Shown in pieces: positions 55,498 to 64,000 of a DNA stretch of 64,000 nucleotides; position 1 is the stretch's first letter; each line of letters begins with the position of its first letter. This DNA is from Dyadobacter sp. 676 (GTDB lineage: Bacteria > Bacteroidota > Bacteroidia > Cytophagales > Spirosomataceae): contig NZ_CP159289.1 of assembly GCF_040448675.1 (NCBI RefSeq), forward strand, positions 2,108,001 to 2,172,000, written 5' to 3'. A program made the translations under genes and the position numbers. Below the pieces are notes generated by a model, which worked only from the letters and a program-made list of their open reading frames with translations, was not told the origin of the DNA and made no database searches.

Positions 55498-56471
55498 CGG
55501 AAATTCAATATTGGAAGCCATTCTTTCCGAACAAAAAGAACTGACCCAGCCAGCGCTTTCTGGAATGCTTCGTGTTCGATCCGCCAACCAGGTATTGAAA
55601 GAGTCGTCTGAAACGCCGGATCCCAAACAATACTATCCGCACATGATTGTCGAGGGTGAGATTACAATCTTGTTTGCCGACACGGGAATTGGGAAGTCGG
55701 TTATAGCGGTCCAGATTGGAGATTACATAGCTCGACAAGGAGTCCCTCTGCTGTATGTTGATTTGGAGCTATCTGACAAGCAATTTGAGAAGAGGTATCG
55801 AGACGATGGCGGAAGGTTGTACAGATTCCCTGACTGCTTTTATCGGGCCGACTTCACGCCAAGTTTTGAATACCCAAAAGGTGTTTCGTACGAAGATTAC
55901 TTCATAAAGTCCCTGCGAGAGGCGATCACGGCATGTGGGGCGAAAGTGGTGATCATTGATAACATGACGAAGCTATCCGCGGCGGATACCGACACGGCTA
56001 AGGCCACAATCCCGATAATGAATGAGGTTACGAAATTGAAACACGAAGGGCTCACTTTCTTGGCAATTGAGCATAACAAAAAAAGTTGACCCAACTAAGC
56101 CGATCAGTTCAAATGACCTTCAGGGCTCAAAATTCAAGTCCAATTTTGCGGACGCCGTTTTTACGATCGGCAGGAGTCATTCCGATAAAAATCTCAGGTA
56201 CGTGAAGCAGCTTAAAGTAAGGACTGCTGAAATGGTCTACGACACCGAAAATGTTAGAACATTTGATCTGAGAAAGGATGGCGGATTTCTACAGTTCGTC
56301 CCAATTGGCTACGGTAGCGAATACCAGTTCTTGAAACTTGATTCTGAGTCAATAAAAAAGGAGCGAAGGCAGCAGGCTATGGAAATGAAGGCTTCTGGAA
56401 AATCAAACGTAGATATCGCAAAAGAGCTGGGCGTTTCGGAAGGAGCTGTACGAAAGTGGCTAAAATCGTAA
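55490..56471 (+). pseudogene. RecA-like/RepA-type AAA ATPase with C-terminal HTH, split by one frameshift
   Basis: First frame from ATG 55490: Walker A ADTGIGKS (about 63-70), Walker B KVVIIDNMTKLS (about 150), ending AIEHNKKS at 56089. Second frame: VDPTKPISSNDLQGSKFKSN through to a C-terminal HTH (SNVDIAKELGVSEGAVRKWL). The switch is a run of seven A (56078-56084); six would give AIEHNKKVDPTKPIS and one protein of about 326 residues. The fold is that of hexameric replicative helicase-type ATPases (AAA_25/RepA), here probably the replication ATPase of the element. Otherwise undamaged. Confidence 0.7.
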
Positions 56472-56655
56472 AAATCGTACTAATCGTAAAAATCGTACTT
56501 CTCGAACGATTCGGAGCCAATAATGCATAAAAAATGTACGAAAGTTCGATTTAAGAGACCTAAACTGCATAACAAGCTATCTTCCAGGAAAATATAAATT
56601 AGTTGTCTTAACAACTATCATATTTCGTACTCGTACCACTCGTACTAATGTACGA
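56465..56655. repeat. Iteron-like TCGTA repeats, candidate origin or operator
   Basis: ATCGTA occurs at 56465, 56474, 56483 and 56492, an exact 9-base period, the first overlapping the ATPase stop codon. A second cluster has TCGTAC at 56625, 56631 and 56640 and the inverted GTACGA at 56650. Between them lie further TCGAACGA-like pieces. The region is AT-rich and sits between the ATPase and the primase-like gene, a usual place for a replication origin. Confidence 0.5.
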
Positions 56656-56681
56656 TTCGCACACTCAAAATATCGACGATC

Positions 56682-57983
56682 ATGCAAGCCACAACATTTC
56701 AATATCAGCTGAAACGATACAAAACCCCGTCGGATCGGGTCACCTGCCCAGCATGCGGAGCAAAGAAATCCTTCGCGCCCTACATTGATATCGAAACAGG
56801 TCAGGACTTGCCCGCGCAGTATGGCCGCTGTAACCGCGCCGATCAATGCGGCTACCATTTGAATCCATATAAAGACGGCTATGGCACGGCAGGTCAAAAA
56901 TCAGACGGGTTTGTTCCTGCGCCGATATCTAAGCCGAAGCCAACTACTCCGCCGGTTAATTTACCGAAGGAACTGCTGGTCGAGACATTGAAGAAAAGTC
57001 CGGGAAATCGGTTCACACAGCACTTGTTGAGACTGTTCCCGCAAGACGTTGTGAATCGACTGCGAAGCGAATACATGATTGGCGATCACGACGTATGGCC
57101 AGGATCGACAATGTTCTGGTTCGTGAACAAAGATCTTAATATTCGCGCCGGCCAGGTCAAGCAATTCGATGAAACCGGGCATACCGCAAAGAATTCCGAC
57201 GGCACAAGCCGCACGGTGTGGATTCACAAGCTCGTTCCAAAGGAGACCGAATGGCTCTCAGCGTACGAAACCCAGGATATGAGGGTAGACTGTCTTTTCG
57301 GCGAGCATTTGCTAAACCGTTACCCGGACCGCAAGATTGCCCTGTTTGAGTCACCGAAGACTGCAATCATCGCCACGCCGTTCTTTCCGGAAATGCTTTG
57401 TCTGGCCGTCGGCGCTCTTGATTATCTCACACCAGAGCGCGTCCAGGCATTGAGAGGTAAAACGGTGATCCTATATCCGGACTTGTCCAAAGAAGGCAAA
57501 GCATTCGCAAAGTGGTCAGAAAAGGCTGAGAGGTTGCGGCCCCTGGGCGACTTTAAGGTCAGCTCATTCCTGGAACAGATCGCCACCGACGAAGAGCGCG
57601 CGAAAGGCCTTGACATGGCCGATTATCTGGAAAGGATGGATTACAAACCACGCCCAACAGAGGATCAGCCAGTAGTCGATGATGTCGCGTTTTGCGGCGC
57701 TACTGCACAAACGTTGCCTACCCTGGTCGGTAAAGCGCCGGCGCCGGAAGCAAAACCCGAACCATTCGATATCGCAGAATACCGCGAGTGGTTTTCGACG
57801 AAGGAAATGCCAAAGTCGAAGATCATCCTGAACGATGCTGTGACCATTTACAACCTGGAAGCGTTCGTGAAAGGCCGACTGAACCACATCTCGGCATTTA
57901 CAGGCCAGAAAGATCAGGGTAACCGGCCACAGTTCATTCGGCAACTTAAATACATCCGCAAATACTTTCAAACTCTGCAATAG
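56682..57983 (+). CDS. DUF6371-type toprim/primase-like protein
   Basis: 433 residues. N-terminal zinc-finger pair CPACG (22-26) and RCNRADQCGYH (about 48-58), then a spacer and a toprim-like core: KIALFESPKTAIIA (Glu near 230), GALDYLTPERVQALRGK, VILYPDLSKEGKAFAKW with the conserved Asp. The tail (about 330-433) is not recognised. This layout is that of DUF6371 proteins, common in Bacteroidota phages and integrated elements and thought to act in DNA priming or replication. Confidence 0.72.
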   Translation: MQATTFQYQLKRYKTPSDRVTCPACGAKKSFAPYIDIETGQDLPAQYGRCNRADQCGYHLNPYKDGYGTAGQKSDGFVPAPISKPKPTTPPVNLPKELLVETLKKSPGNRFTQHLLRLFPQDVVNRLRSEYMIGDHDVWPGSTMFWFVNKDLNIRAGQVKQFDETGHTAKNSDGTSRTVWIHKLVPKETEWLSAYETQDMRVDCLFGEHLLNRYPDRKIALFESPKTAIIATPFFPEMLCLAVGALDYLTPERVQALRGKTVILYPDLSKEGKAFAKWSEKAERLRPLGDFKVSSFLEQIATDEERAKGLDMADYLERMDYKPRPTEDQPVVDDVAFCGATAQTLPTLVGKAPAPEAKPEPFDIAEYREWFSTKEMPKSKIILNDAVTIYNLEAFVKGRLNHISAFTGQKDQGNRPQFIRQLKYIRKYFQTLQ

Positions 57984-57984
57984 C

Positions 57985-58153
57985 ATGAAACCACCCCAAA
58001 ACCCCCCTTCCGGACCTCGAGGATACCGAAGACGAGATTTTCCAGTTTTTCGCCAACAATTACGACGAGTACATCAATGACCAATCAAACACACACGATT
58101 ATGCAAGAGAAGAACCCGACCAAACTAAGCGCCAAACAACTAAGGTTCGTTGA
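57985..58153 (+). pseudogene. Small acidic phage protein, frameshifted, overlapping terS
   Basis: From ATG 57985 the frame reads MKPPQNPPSG and stays open out of register; the coding-looking frame is LPDLEDTEDEIFQFFANNYD, then EYINDQSNTHDYAREEP, with stop at 58153. A run of six C (58002-58007) separates them; five would join them into about 55 residues. No family recognised. It overlaps the start of the terminase gene. Confidence 0.4.
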
Positions 58154-58904
58154 TGAATACCTGGTCGATTTCAACGCCACGGCGGCCGCAAAACGGGCCG
58201 GATACTCAGAGAAGACCGCAGCCGTGATCGGGCACGAAAACCTTAGAAAACCTTACATTTCAAAGCACATCTCCGAAAAGGTCTCCGCATTGGCAATGAG
58301 CTCGGAGGAAGCGCTTATCAGGATTTCTGAGTTTGCACGGTCCAGCCTAAATGAATACTTCACCATTCGGCAGCTCCCTTACACTCCGAAAGTTGAGAAA
58401 CGACTCGCGGAACTGATCGACGACCTCCGAAAAGAAATCGAGTTCGAAGATAAGTATGCGGCCGCTGCCGGGCTTAGTGACAAGGAACTCGAAACCCATC
58501 GTTCAGCTCAGCAGGACCGAAAACGCCAGATTGTCCGCTATGAAATCGAATTTGAGCAGAATCCGAATGCGACGAGAATTGTAGATGGACCTACCCAACT
58601 CATTGACGTACCCGAACTGGATATGGCCAAGCTTGTCGCTGACAAGGAAAAGGGTAAAATAAAATCGATCACCCCGACCCAATTCGGAACCAAGGTTGAG
58701 CTGTACGCGGCAGACGCAGCCCTGATCAACATTGCCAAGATTCTCGGCCTCTTTGAGAAGGATAACGCCTACAAACACGAGCACACTGGCAAGGATGGTG
58801 CTCCGCTACAAGCCCCGGTCACCTTCATAAGTGCCGACTCATTGACCCCGGAGCAACTTCAAGAATACATAAAAGCCGCCATAGGCGACACCAGCGAACT
58901 TTAA
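58077..58904 (+). CDS. Phage terminase small subunit
   Basis: 275 residues from ATG 58077; ATG 58101 (MQEKNPTKLSAKQLRF) is also likely because of the upstream overlap. The Terminase_2 HTH region KLSAKQLRFVDEYLV, then FNATAAAKRAGYSEKTA, binds the packaging site. The rest is helical and charged, with a C-terminal segment that would contact the large subunit. No large terminase gene follows within the window. Confidence 0.85.
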   Translation: MTNQTHTIMQEKNPTKLSAKQLRFVDEYLVDFNATAAAKRAGYSEKTAAVIGHENLRKPYISKHISEKVSALAMSSEEALIRISEFARSSLNEYFTIRQLPYTPKVEKRLAELIDDLRKEIEFEDKYAAAAGLSDKELETHRSAQQDRKRQIVRYEIEFEQNPNATRIVDGPTQLIDVPELDMAKLVADKEKGKIKSITPTQFGTKVELYAADAALINIAKILGLFEKDNAYKHEHTGKDGAPLQAPVTFISADSLTPEQLQEYIKAAIGDTSEL

Positions 58905-58926
58905 TAACCAATAAACAACCAATTCA

Positions 58927-59091
58927 ATGGAAAACAACCGAGAAAAAGAACTCGACCCCACAGAGAAAAAGAGGCTCAAAGAAGAGCGAGACCGGCTTAT
59001 CGACCGAATCATTGATCCGATTGTAACCGATCATCGTCACAGCGAGGCGACCCGCCTTGAAAACACACCCGGAGTAACATTTCACCAATAA
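58927..59091 (+). CDS. Small charged phage protein
   Basis: 54 residues, ATG 58927 to TAA 59091. Highly charged helix (KELDPTEKKRLKEERDRL, then IDRIIDPIV). The next gene ends with a similar sequence (ADRILDRIIW), so the two may be related. Function unknown. Confidence 0.5.
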   Translation: MENNREKELDPTEKKRLKEERDRLIDRIIDPIVTDHRHSEATRLENTPGVTFHQ

Positions 59092-59109
59092 ACCAAAAGC
59101 AATCAAGCA

Positions 59110-59373
59110 ATGGCAGATCAACAAGAACAATTCTCCTACGAGGAGTACAAAACCTACAAACGTGTAGCCAAAATACTGACAGAAGAAGGCGGAGAAACCG
59201 AAAGCCAGGGCTCCTCCGAATACATTAAAAATAAGTCCGAAAGCGACGATCCGGGCGAGGCCTACCGCGAGCGGCAAAGAAAGCTCCACGAAGAGCGAGA
59301 ACAAAAACGGTCCAGCATCACCGACGAGCAATTGAAGGAAGCTGATCGCATCCTTGACAGAATTATATGGTAA
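59110..59373 (+). CDS. Small charged phage protein
   Basis: 87 residues, strongly acidic and helical (YEEYKTYKRVAKILTEEGG, then YRERQRKLHEEREQKRS). No recognised domain. Its position between terS and head genes suggests a structural or packaging helper, but nothing in the sequence shows this. Confidence 0.55.
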   Translation: MADQQEQFSYEEYKTYKRVAKILTEEGGETESQGSSEYIKNKSESDDPGEAYRERQRKLHEEREQKRSSITDEQLKEADRILDRIIW

Positions 59374-59419
59374 GCACACCAGCCATTTAACTGATCTTCA
59401 AACACAATTCATTATCAAA

Positions 59420-60103
59420 ATGGACAAAAGCAAAGTGCTCATTTACGAGAATAAGGATTTAGCCAAAACTATCAATAACGAGTTGGACAATTATGTCGAC
59501 GCCTTAAATGAGGTGGTTGAAAAATACCCAGCCCTTGAACTTGGCGGAATAACGGAAGAAGTAACGGAGTTGATCCTGTCCCCGCTAGGAGGGAAAACAA
59601 TCGAAACGCAATATTGGAATACTCTGAAAGCGCAGCTTGATAAATCGGGCGTGACCAATAAAATTCTCCGTGATACGGTGTTAAGCGGGTCCAAAGAGCC
59701 GATCGAGGAGTTTAAGGCAGCGCATCGGAAGGCACAGACGCTTCCCCTCACGTACCGCGACACGCTCAAATATATCGTTTTTGACGGATCGAATTTCGGG
59801 CTAATCAAAGGCTACAAGGAGGAAGTTCTCGAACGGTACGCTAGAGAATATCTGACCGACAAAGGGGAGATCATGTTTTTTCAAGCTGCAAAGAACCTGG
59901 AGAAAGCGCTATCTGCGTTCCGCGAGGAGTTGAAGAAAGTTGAGGCCAACTATCGCATTTCCCGCACCCTTGGTTGTCTCGACTCAATCTTAAAGCCAAC
60001 GCCAAACGGTGATTGGGTCGCAGACCCGGAGAGGGCTATTTACTTCCGTAGATATGCGGTGCGAAATCAGTCCGCGGCCCCGTCGATGAAGCATACTTTG
60101 TAA
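59420..60103 (+). CDS. Hypothetical phage protein
   Basis: 227 residues from ATG 59420; an earlier in-frame ATG at 59354 overlaps the previous gene and adds 22 residues without clear merit. Helical, charged, no membrane segments. No family recognised. It occupies the position where a large terminase or portal gene would be expected but is far too small and has no Walker motif. Confidence 0.6.
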   Translation: MDKSKVLIYENKDLAKTINNELDNYVDALNEVVEKYPALELGGITEEVTELILSPLGGKTIETQYWNTLKAQLDKSGVTNKILRDTVLSGSKEPIEEFKAAHRKAQTLPLTYRDTLKYIVFDGSNFGLIKGYKEEVLERYAREYLTDKGEIMFFQAAKNLEKALSAFREELKKVEANYRISRTLGCLDSILKPTPNGDWVADPERAIYFRRYAVRNQSAAPSMKHTL

Positions 60104-60117
60104 GCAACAGTAATCAG

Positions 60118-60369
60118 GTGGCCCGGCAACTACTGGGCTGCCACAATCTCGTTCTCATGACACACTATCAAAGCCTCTTTATTGCTCAGCTTCACAGCTA
60201 CGGAGGGGTTTGCCTCGGTTTGTGGGCATCCGCCGGCCACTATTCGGGCCTACTTGACAAGGAACAGTTTGAGCTGGCCGTCGAGCGGATTCGTAACACA
60301 AGCCCGTTCAACCTCGGGAGCAATTTGACCGCCGAAATACTGGCAGAGGGCCCACAATGTTTAAATTAA
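60118..60369 (+). CDS. Small hypothetical phage protein, start uncertain
   Basis: 83 residues if started at GTG 60118, 70 if at ATG 60157 (MTHYQSLFIAQLHSYGG). The same frame is also protein-like upstream of 60118 (VDEAYFVSNSNQ), overlapping the previous gene's end, so the true start is unresolved. No known domain. Confidence 0.45.
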   Translation: MARQLLGCHNLVLMTHYQSLFIAQLHSYGGVCLGLWASAGHYSGLLDKEQFELAVERIRNTSPFNLGSNLTAEILAEGPQCLN

Positions 60370-60381
60370 TCACACACTGAC

Positions 60382-60780
60382 ATGAAGCCGTTCAAAATCG
60401 GGGAAGACTCCCCTACTATCTCATTCACGGTTCAAAAGAGCCGCTTCTCCCGCCTTTTCAGCGAGAAGCCAGATCGAACGTTTCTCTTTTCCCAGCCGTA
60501 TCTCGGCGGCCTGGGCCGCATTGGAACTATTCGCGACTTTTGGAATATCGAAAATGAAGACGATTCTCTTTTCCATCGCTGGAACAGGGCCCGCATCGTC
60601 GCTATTGCGGTTTTGCAGAACATTTTCGCGGTCCGCTTCCTGACATGGCCGTTTGCTTTATACCTACTTATCAAGCTTGACGCCGAGAGGCTCAGAAAAT
60701 TGGTAAAGGTCGTTCATTCTATCTCTGGCTACGCTGATTATGCCGACTCGGTCACCCTTCTCCGTATCCCAAAACAATGA
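60382..60780 (+). CDS. Hypothetical phage protein
   Basis: 132 residues, ATG 60382, overlapping the head-protein gene by 4 bases. One moderately hydrophobic segment near residues 70-95. Not recognised; probably a small phage structural or lysis-related protein, but no motif supports either. Confidence 0.5.
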   Translation: MKPFKIGEDSPTISFTVQKSRFSRLFSEKPDRTFLFSQPYLGGLGRIGTIRDFWNIENEDDSLFHRWNRARIVAIAVLQNIFAVRFLTWPFALYLLIKLDAERLRKLVKVVHSISGYADYADSVTLLRIPKQ

Positions 60781-61838
60781 CCAGGGAGCAACAATGGGCG
60801 CAGCAGCTCCGCAGATCGGAGGGCTACGCAAGGATCGTTGATGGTCTGTTTCAGGCGGCTATTAAAGAGGCCATTCGACTCGTTTTGTCCGGGAAATACG
60901 ATCCTGATAAACCGTTTCAGTTTAAAGACTTCCCCGGACTCACCCAGCGCGTGCGGAATCTTTTTGCCAAGCTGGCGAAGGACTTGCAAACAACCATTTC
61001 TACAGGCATCGAGCGTGAATGGCAACACGCAAACGCTGCCAATGACGAGTTGGTTGACCAAGTGCTGAAAACTTTCACGGTACCGCGACAGATCATGCAA
61101 ACATACCGAAATCGCAACCTTCAAGCGCTGGCGGCGTTCCAGCAGCGCAAAGTCGCCGGAATGAACCTGTCAAAGAGGGTCTGGAACCTAACAAAACAGT
61201 TTCAGGGGGAGCTCGAAATGGCCATTGATTTGGGGCTCGGTGAAGGACTGAACGCCCAGCAGCTCAGCCAAAGCGTACGGGCGTATCTGAATGAACCGGA
61301 CAAGCTGTTTCGGCGGGTTCGCGACAAGCGCGGACAGCTGCAACTGAGTAAAGCCGCAAGGAACTACCACCCGGGCAAGGGCGTCTACCGCTCTTCTTAC
61401 AAAAACGCCATGCGGCTCACCAGAACGGAGATCAACATGGCATACCGGGATTCAGACTACCAGCGATGGCAGTCTCTGGATTTCGTTGTCGGCTTTGAGG
61501 TAAAGCGCTCGAATAACAAGGTCGAGTGCGATCTGTGCGACTCATTCATCGGGAAGTATCCTAAAACGTACAAGTTTATCGGGAACCACCCTCACTGTCG
61601 GTGCGTATGCGTGCCGATTCTGGCCAGCAGAGCAGAGATTGAAGCGTTCCTGGACTCATCCAACACGGACGAACCGCAACCGCTTAAAAGCAAGTATGAG
61701 GTCGATAGGATGCCGAAGGGCTGGACTGACTGGATCAAGGGCAATACCAAGCGCGTCAACCTGATGAGTAACCCTCCCTACTTCATCAAAGACAATTTCA
61801 AGGGAGGTAGGATAGCGAACGGCTTAAAATTCATGTGA
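60777..61838 (+). CDS. Phage Mu F-like minor head protein
   Basis: 353 residues. The C-terminal Phage_Mu_F domain contains AMRLTRTEINMAYRDSDYQ and a Cys/His cluster (CDLCDSF at about 251-257, then GNHPHCRCVCVPI near 270), the usual hallmark of these head-morphogenesis proteins, which in Mu-like phages are packaged with the portal. The N-terminal half is helical. The gene is normally next to the portal gene, which is missing here. Confidence 0.85.
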   Translation: MTREQQWAQQLRRSEGYARIVDGLFQAAIKEAIRLVLSGKYDPDKPFQFKDFPGLTQRVRNLFAKLAKDLQTTISTGIEREWQHANAANDELVDQVLKTFTVPRQIMQTYRNRNLQALAAFQQRKVAGMNLSKRVWNLTKQFQGELEMAIDLGLGEGLNAQQLSQSVRAYLNEPDKLFRRVRDKRGQLQLSKAARNYHPGKGVYRSSYKNAMRLTRTEINMAYRDSDYQRWQSLDFVVGFEVKRSNNKVECDLCDSFIGKYPKTYKFIGNHPHCRCVCVPILASRAEIEAFLDSSNTDEPQPLKSKYEVDRMPKGWTDWIKGNTKRVNLMSNPPYFIKDNFKGGRIANGLKFM

Positions 61839-61839
61839 G

Positions 61840-62397
61840 ATGATCAAACCACGATTCAAACAGGCTGACATAACGAAGCACATCGCATCAAGGTTGGCGG
61901 TAATGGAGAAGGAGATTTTAACCAGGTTGCATGTTCTCGGACTTCAATGCGTCCAAATGGCCCGCGGATACGGGAACAACGACCCATCCGCTTTTCCCAT
62001 AAAATACGGCAGCTCCCCAAATCCGAAACCATTGCGTCAGCGATTGATATCTGCACGGGACCGGGAAAAGAACCCCGCCGTGAAGCCGCCCAAGTTCGGG
62101 GACTTCCTTGATCAAACCTCGAATCTTCGGCAGTCGATCAGCTATTTCATCATCAAGGATGGCAAAGTGATCGACGGGGATCTGGGGGATAAAGGCGTAA
62201 CAGTTGCCCACAATATCGCCCAGCAGCGGGCTCGAAATGTCCAAAAAGGTTACGGGCTCGTGGTGGTCGCCGGGCAAGATTACGCCGAATACGTTGAGGC
62301 CAACGGCTATGACGTGATCAGTTCAGCCGAGCAGTTCGCCAAAAAGCAAATGCCGCAGCTGCTTGCAGCAATGAAGAAGAGAATCAAATCAATTTAA
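61840..62397 (+). CDS. Phage virion morphogenesis (Mu gpG-like) protein
   Basis: 185 residues, one base after the Mu F gene. The pattern (LTRLHVLGLQCVQMARGY, DFLDQTSNLRQSISYFIIKDG, AEYVEANGYDVIS) fits gpG/HK97 gp10-like head-tail morphogenesis proteins. In canonical clusters protease, capsid and tail-tube genes come next; here a tape-measure-like gene does. Confidence 0.72.
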   Translation: MIKPRFKQADITKHIASRLAVMEKEILTRLHVLGLQCVQMARGYGNNDPSAFPIKYGSSPNPKPLRQRLISARDREKNPAVKPPKFGDFLDQTSNLRQSISYFIIKDGKVIDGDLGDKGVTVAHNIAQQRARNVQKGYGLVVVAGQDYAEYVEANGYDVISSAEQFAKKQMPQLLAAMKKRIKSI

Positions 62398-62418
62398 TAA
62401 CCTCTAAAATACCACACT

Positions 62419-64000
62419 ATGCGTAGTTCATCCGGAGCGATCGACTTCGACTCCTACCTTCACACTGACAATTATGCCCAGGGAATCAAACGTATTGAAA
62501 ACCTCACACGGGGCGTCACCAAGACCGTGACAACTGAGGCCGACCGAATGAATGCGACCTTTTCGAATTTGGGAAGGGTCGCCGCTGGTGCATTCGCAGG
62601 ACTTCAATTAGCGCAACTTCCGCAGCAGATCGTGCGTGTGCGGGGCGAGTTCCAACAACTCGAGATTTCGCTGAACACGATGCTGCAAAGCAAGTCGAAG
62701 GCAGACAATCTAACCCGCGAAATAATTCAGGCCGCAGCCACCACACCCTTTGGATTGAAGGATCTTTCTGCCGGTGCCAAACAACTTTTAGCCTATGGGT
62801 CTGCGGCAGAAACAGTTGTTGGCGAGATGCGAATGATTGGCGACATCGCAGCAGGTGTCTCCGCCCCTATAAGCGACCTAATCTACCTTTACGGCACTCT
62901 AAGAACGCAAGGCCGGGCGTACGCTGTGGATATCCGGCAATTCGCGGGACGCGGAATACCGATTTATGCGGAACTGGCCAAAGTTCTCAAAGTACAGGTA
63001 GACGAAGTAAATGCGCTTGTCGAAGCGGGGAAGGTCGGATTCCCGCAAGTAGAACAAGCATTCAAAAATATGACTTCGGCCGGCGGCATGTTCTATAATT
63101 TGACCGCGGAACAATCCAAATCTATTCCCGGCCTAATCGAACGTTTGAAGGATGGCATCGACATCGCCTTTAATGATATTGGGAAATCCAATCAAGGCCT
63201 TATCGAGAATATCATTACCGGGGCAACGACCGCGGTTGAACACTATCAGGATATCCTGGATGTTCTCAAAGTTGTTGTCGCCAGCTATGGTGCATACCGT
63301 GCCGCATTGATACTGACTACAGCCGCGCAGTCCTCTTCTTTAATACTTGGCGAGGTTCAGGCCTTTGTGGCACTTGCCCGCTCCATCAGGACGGCGGCCG
63401 ATGCACAGGCTCTTCTCAACTTGGTCGTACGCCAGAACCCGTATGTGATCGCCGCAACAGCGCTCGCCGCTCTGGTTACCGGGATCATTGTGTTCGGCAA
63501 AGAAACCGATGCTGCAACCGAAGCCAAGGAAAAGCTTGCCAATGCCGTTCGGGAAACTGAATCGGAAATCAACAAGGAGAAAGCAAGCATCGCCGTTTTG
63601 ACCCAGCAATTGAAGGATGAAACAAAAACCAGAGAGGAAAAGGGAAAGATTTTAAAGAAGCTCGTCGACTTGAATCCGGAAATCCTTTCGGGCATCACTT
63701 TGGAGAATGCAGCAACCGGTAGGGCAACGGAATTAATAAACGAATACATCAGGGCGAAGCGCGAGCAAATCCGGGTTGCACAGATCCAAGCCAAGATCGA
63801 GGCAGAGTTGCAAAACCAGCTCGACATTAAGTCAGGCAAGAAGGATGATGAGCTGAGAATGTCGTTCTTACCTACGGCAGGACTTGGAATGGCCGCAACC
63901 GCGGCTGGAATGGGCGGCGGCAGCTTCAACGCCAGCAAAGTTATTGCACAAGACCTGGAACAGGCGAAAACTGCGGCCATTGCAAAGTCCAAACAGGTAG
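62419..64000 (+). CDS. Phage tape-measure protein, 3' end outside the window
   Basis: Open frame from ATG 62419 to the window end: 527 visible residues, no stop. N-terminal part MRSSSGAIDFDSYLHTDN, then an alpha-helical TMP-like region (QQIVRVRGEFQQLEISLNTM, TTPFGLKDLSAGAKQLLAY), a hydrophobic stretch near 330-355 (NPYVIAATALAALVTGIIVF) and coiled coils (ETESEINKEKASIAVLTQQL). It would set tail length and span the tail tube. Confidence 0.82.
   Translation, partial: MRSSSGAIDFDSYLHTDNYAQGIKRIENLTRGVTKTVTTEADRMNATFSNLGRVAAGAFAGLQLAQLPQQIVRVRGEFQQLEISLNTMLQSKSKADNLTREIIQAAATTPFGLKDLSAGAKQLLAYGSAAETVVGEMRMIGDIAAGVSAPISDLIYLYGTLRTQGRAYAVDIRQFAGRGIPIYAELAKVLKVQVDEVNALVEAGKVGFPQVEQAFKNMTSAGGMFYNLTAEQSKSIPGLIERLKDGIDIAFNDIGKSNQGLIENIITGATTAVEHYQDILDVLKVVVASYGAYRAALILTTAAQSSSLILGEVQAFVALARSIRTAADAQALLNLVVRQNPYVIAATALAALVTGIIVFGKETDAATEAKEKLANAVRETESEINKEKASIAVLTQQLKDETKTREEKGKILKKLVDLNPEILSGITLENAATGRATELINEYIRAKREQIRVAQIQAKIEAELQNQLDIKSGKKDDELRMSFLPTAGLGMAATAAGMGGGSFNASKVIAQDLEQAKTAAIAKSKQV

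Noticed and set aside
56465..56500. Short tandem repeats as a CRISPR array
   Set aside because: Units are 9 bases with no spacers; no cas genes in the window.
57985..60780. Large terminase hidden among the small ORFs
   Set aside because: No Walker A or nuclease motifs in any frame, and no stretch is long enough.

Overview
The window is chromosomal DNA of a Bacteroidota bacterium, most likely from the Cytophagales and close to Dyadobacter (genus inferred from protein resemblance only). Support: TAnnTTTG-type -7 promoter boxes with an upstream TTG, few Shine-Dalgarno sites, C-terminal type IX secretion (T9SS) sorting domains, Wzi-type capsule proteins and a moderate GC content.

Region 1 (1-23.6 kb): the end of aspS, then a surface polysaccharide locus on the + strand. 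It holds an SLBB-domain export protein (Wza-like), a Wzz-like chain-length protein, a CDP-6-deoxyhexose branch (rfbF, rfbG and a reductase/epimerase), six glycosyltransferases, a Wzx flippase, a methyltransferase, a Wzy-like polymerase, an initiating sugar-phosphate transferase and three tandem Wzi paralogues. Together these make, flip, polymerise and export a Wzx/Wzy-type capsule or exopolysaccharide. Region 2 (23.6-30.5 kb) is core-like: a HIT protein, a DUF1080 protein, a 1335-residue SF1 helicase, a TerC protein, tRNA-Gly(GCC) and tRNA-Leu(TAA).

Region 3 (30.5-45.5 kb) is an accessory island starting at the 3' end of tRNA-Leu with a serine-recombinase remnant. It is wrecked by four insertion sequences: IS21-type, IS3-type, IS66-type and a second IS3-type. 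They break a large STAND-like NTPase, an Lhr-like helicase and two small ORFs; it reads as a decayed defence-type island. The two IS3 copies have 5-bp target duplications and their removal restores reading frames. The IS21 and IS66 copies have unmatched flanks, which points to deletions.

Region 4 (45.5-54.4 kb) holds exported proteins: a beta-barrel protein, a T9SS-targeted subtilisin, a T9SS-targeted sialate-O-acetylesterase-like protein and two SGNH-fold lipoproteins that lack the usual catalytic Ser and His.

Region 5 (54.4 kb to the end) is a prophage or phage-satellite element: AlpA/excisionase-like HTH, a PD-(D/E)XK nuclease, a RecA-like ATPase, iteron-like repeats, a DUF6371 toprim/primase-like protein, small terminase, small ORFs, a Mu-F-like head protein, a gpG-like protein and the start of a tape-measure protein. 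Large terminase, portal and major capsid genes are not in the expected places.

At least six genes or gene starts are broken by single-base length differences in homopolymer runs (A8, G6, C6, T8, A7, C6), with weaker cases in shorter runs. Assembly error and real decay or phase variation cannot be told apart from one sequence, so these genes are described both as they stand and as they would read if repaired.
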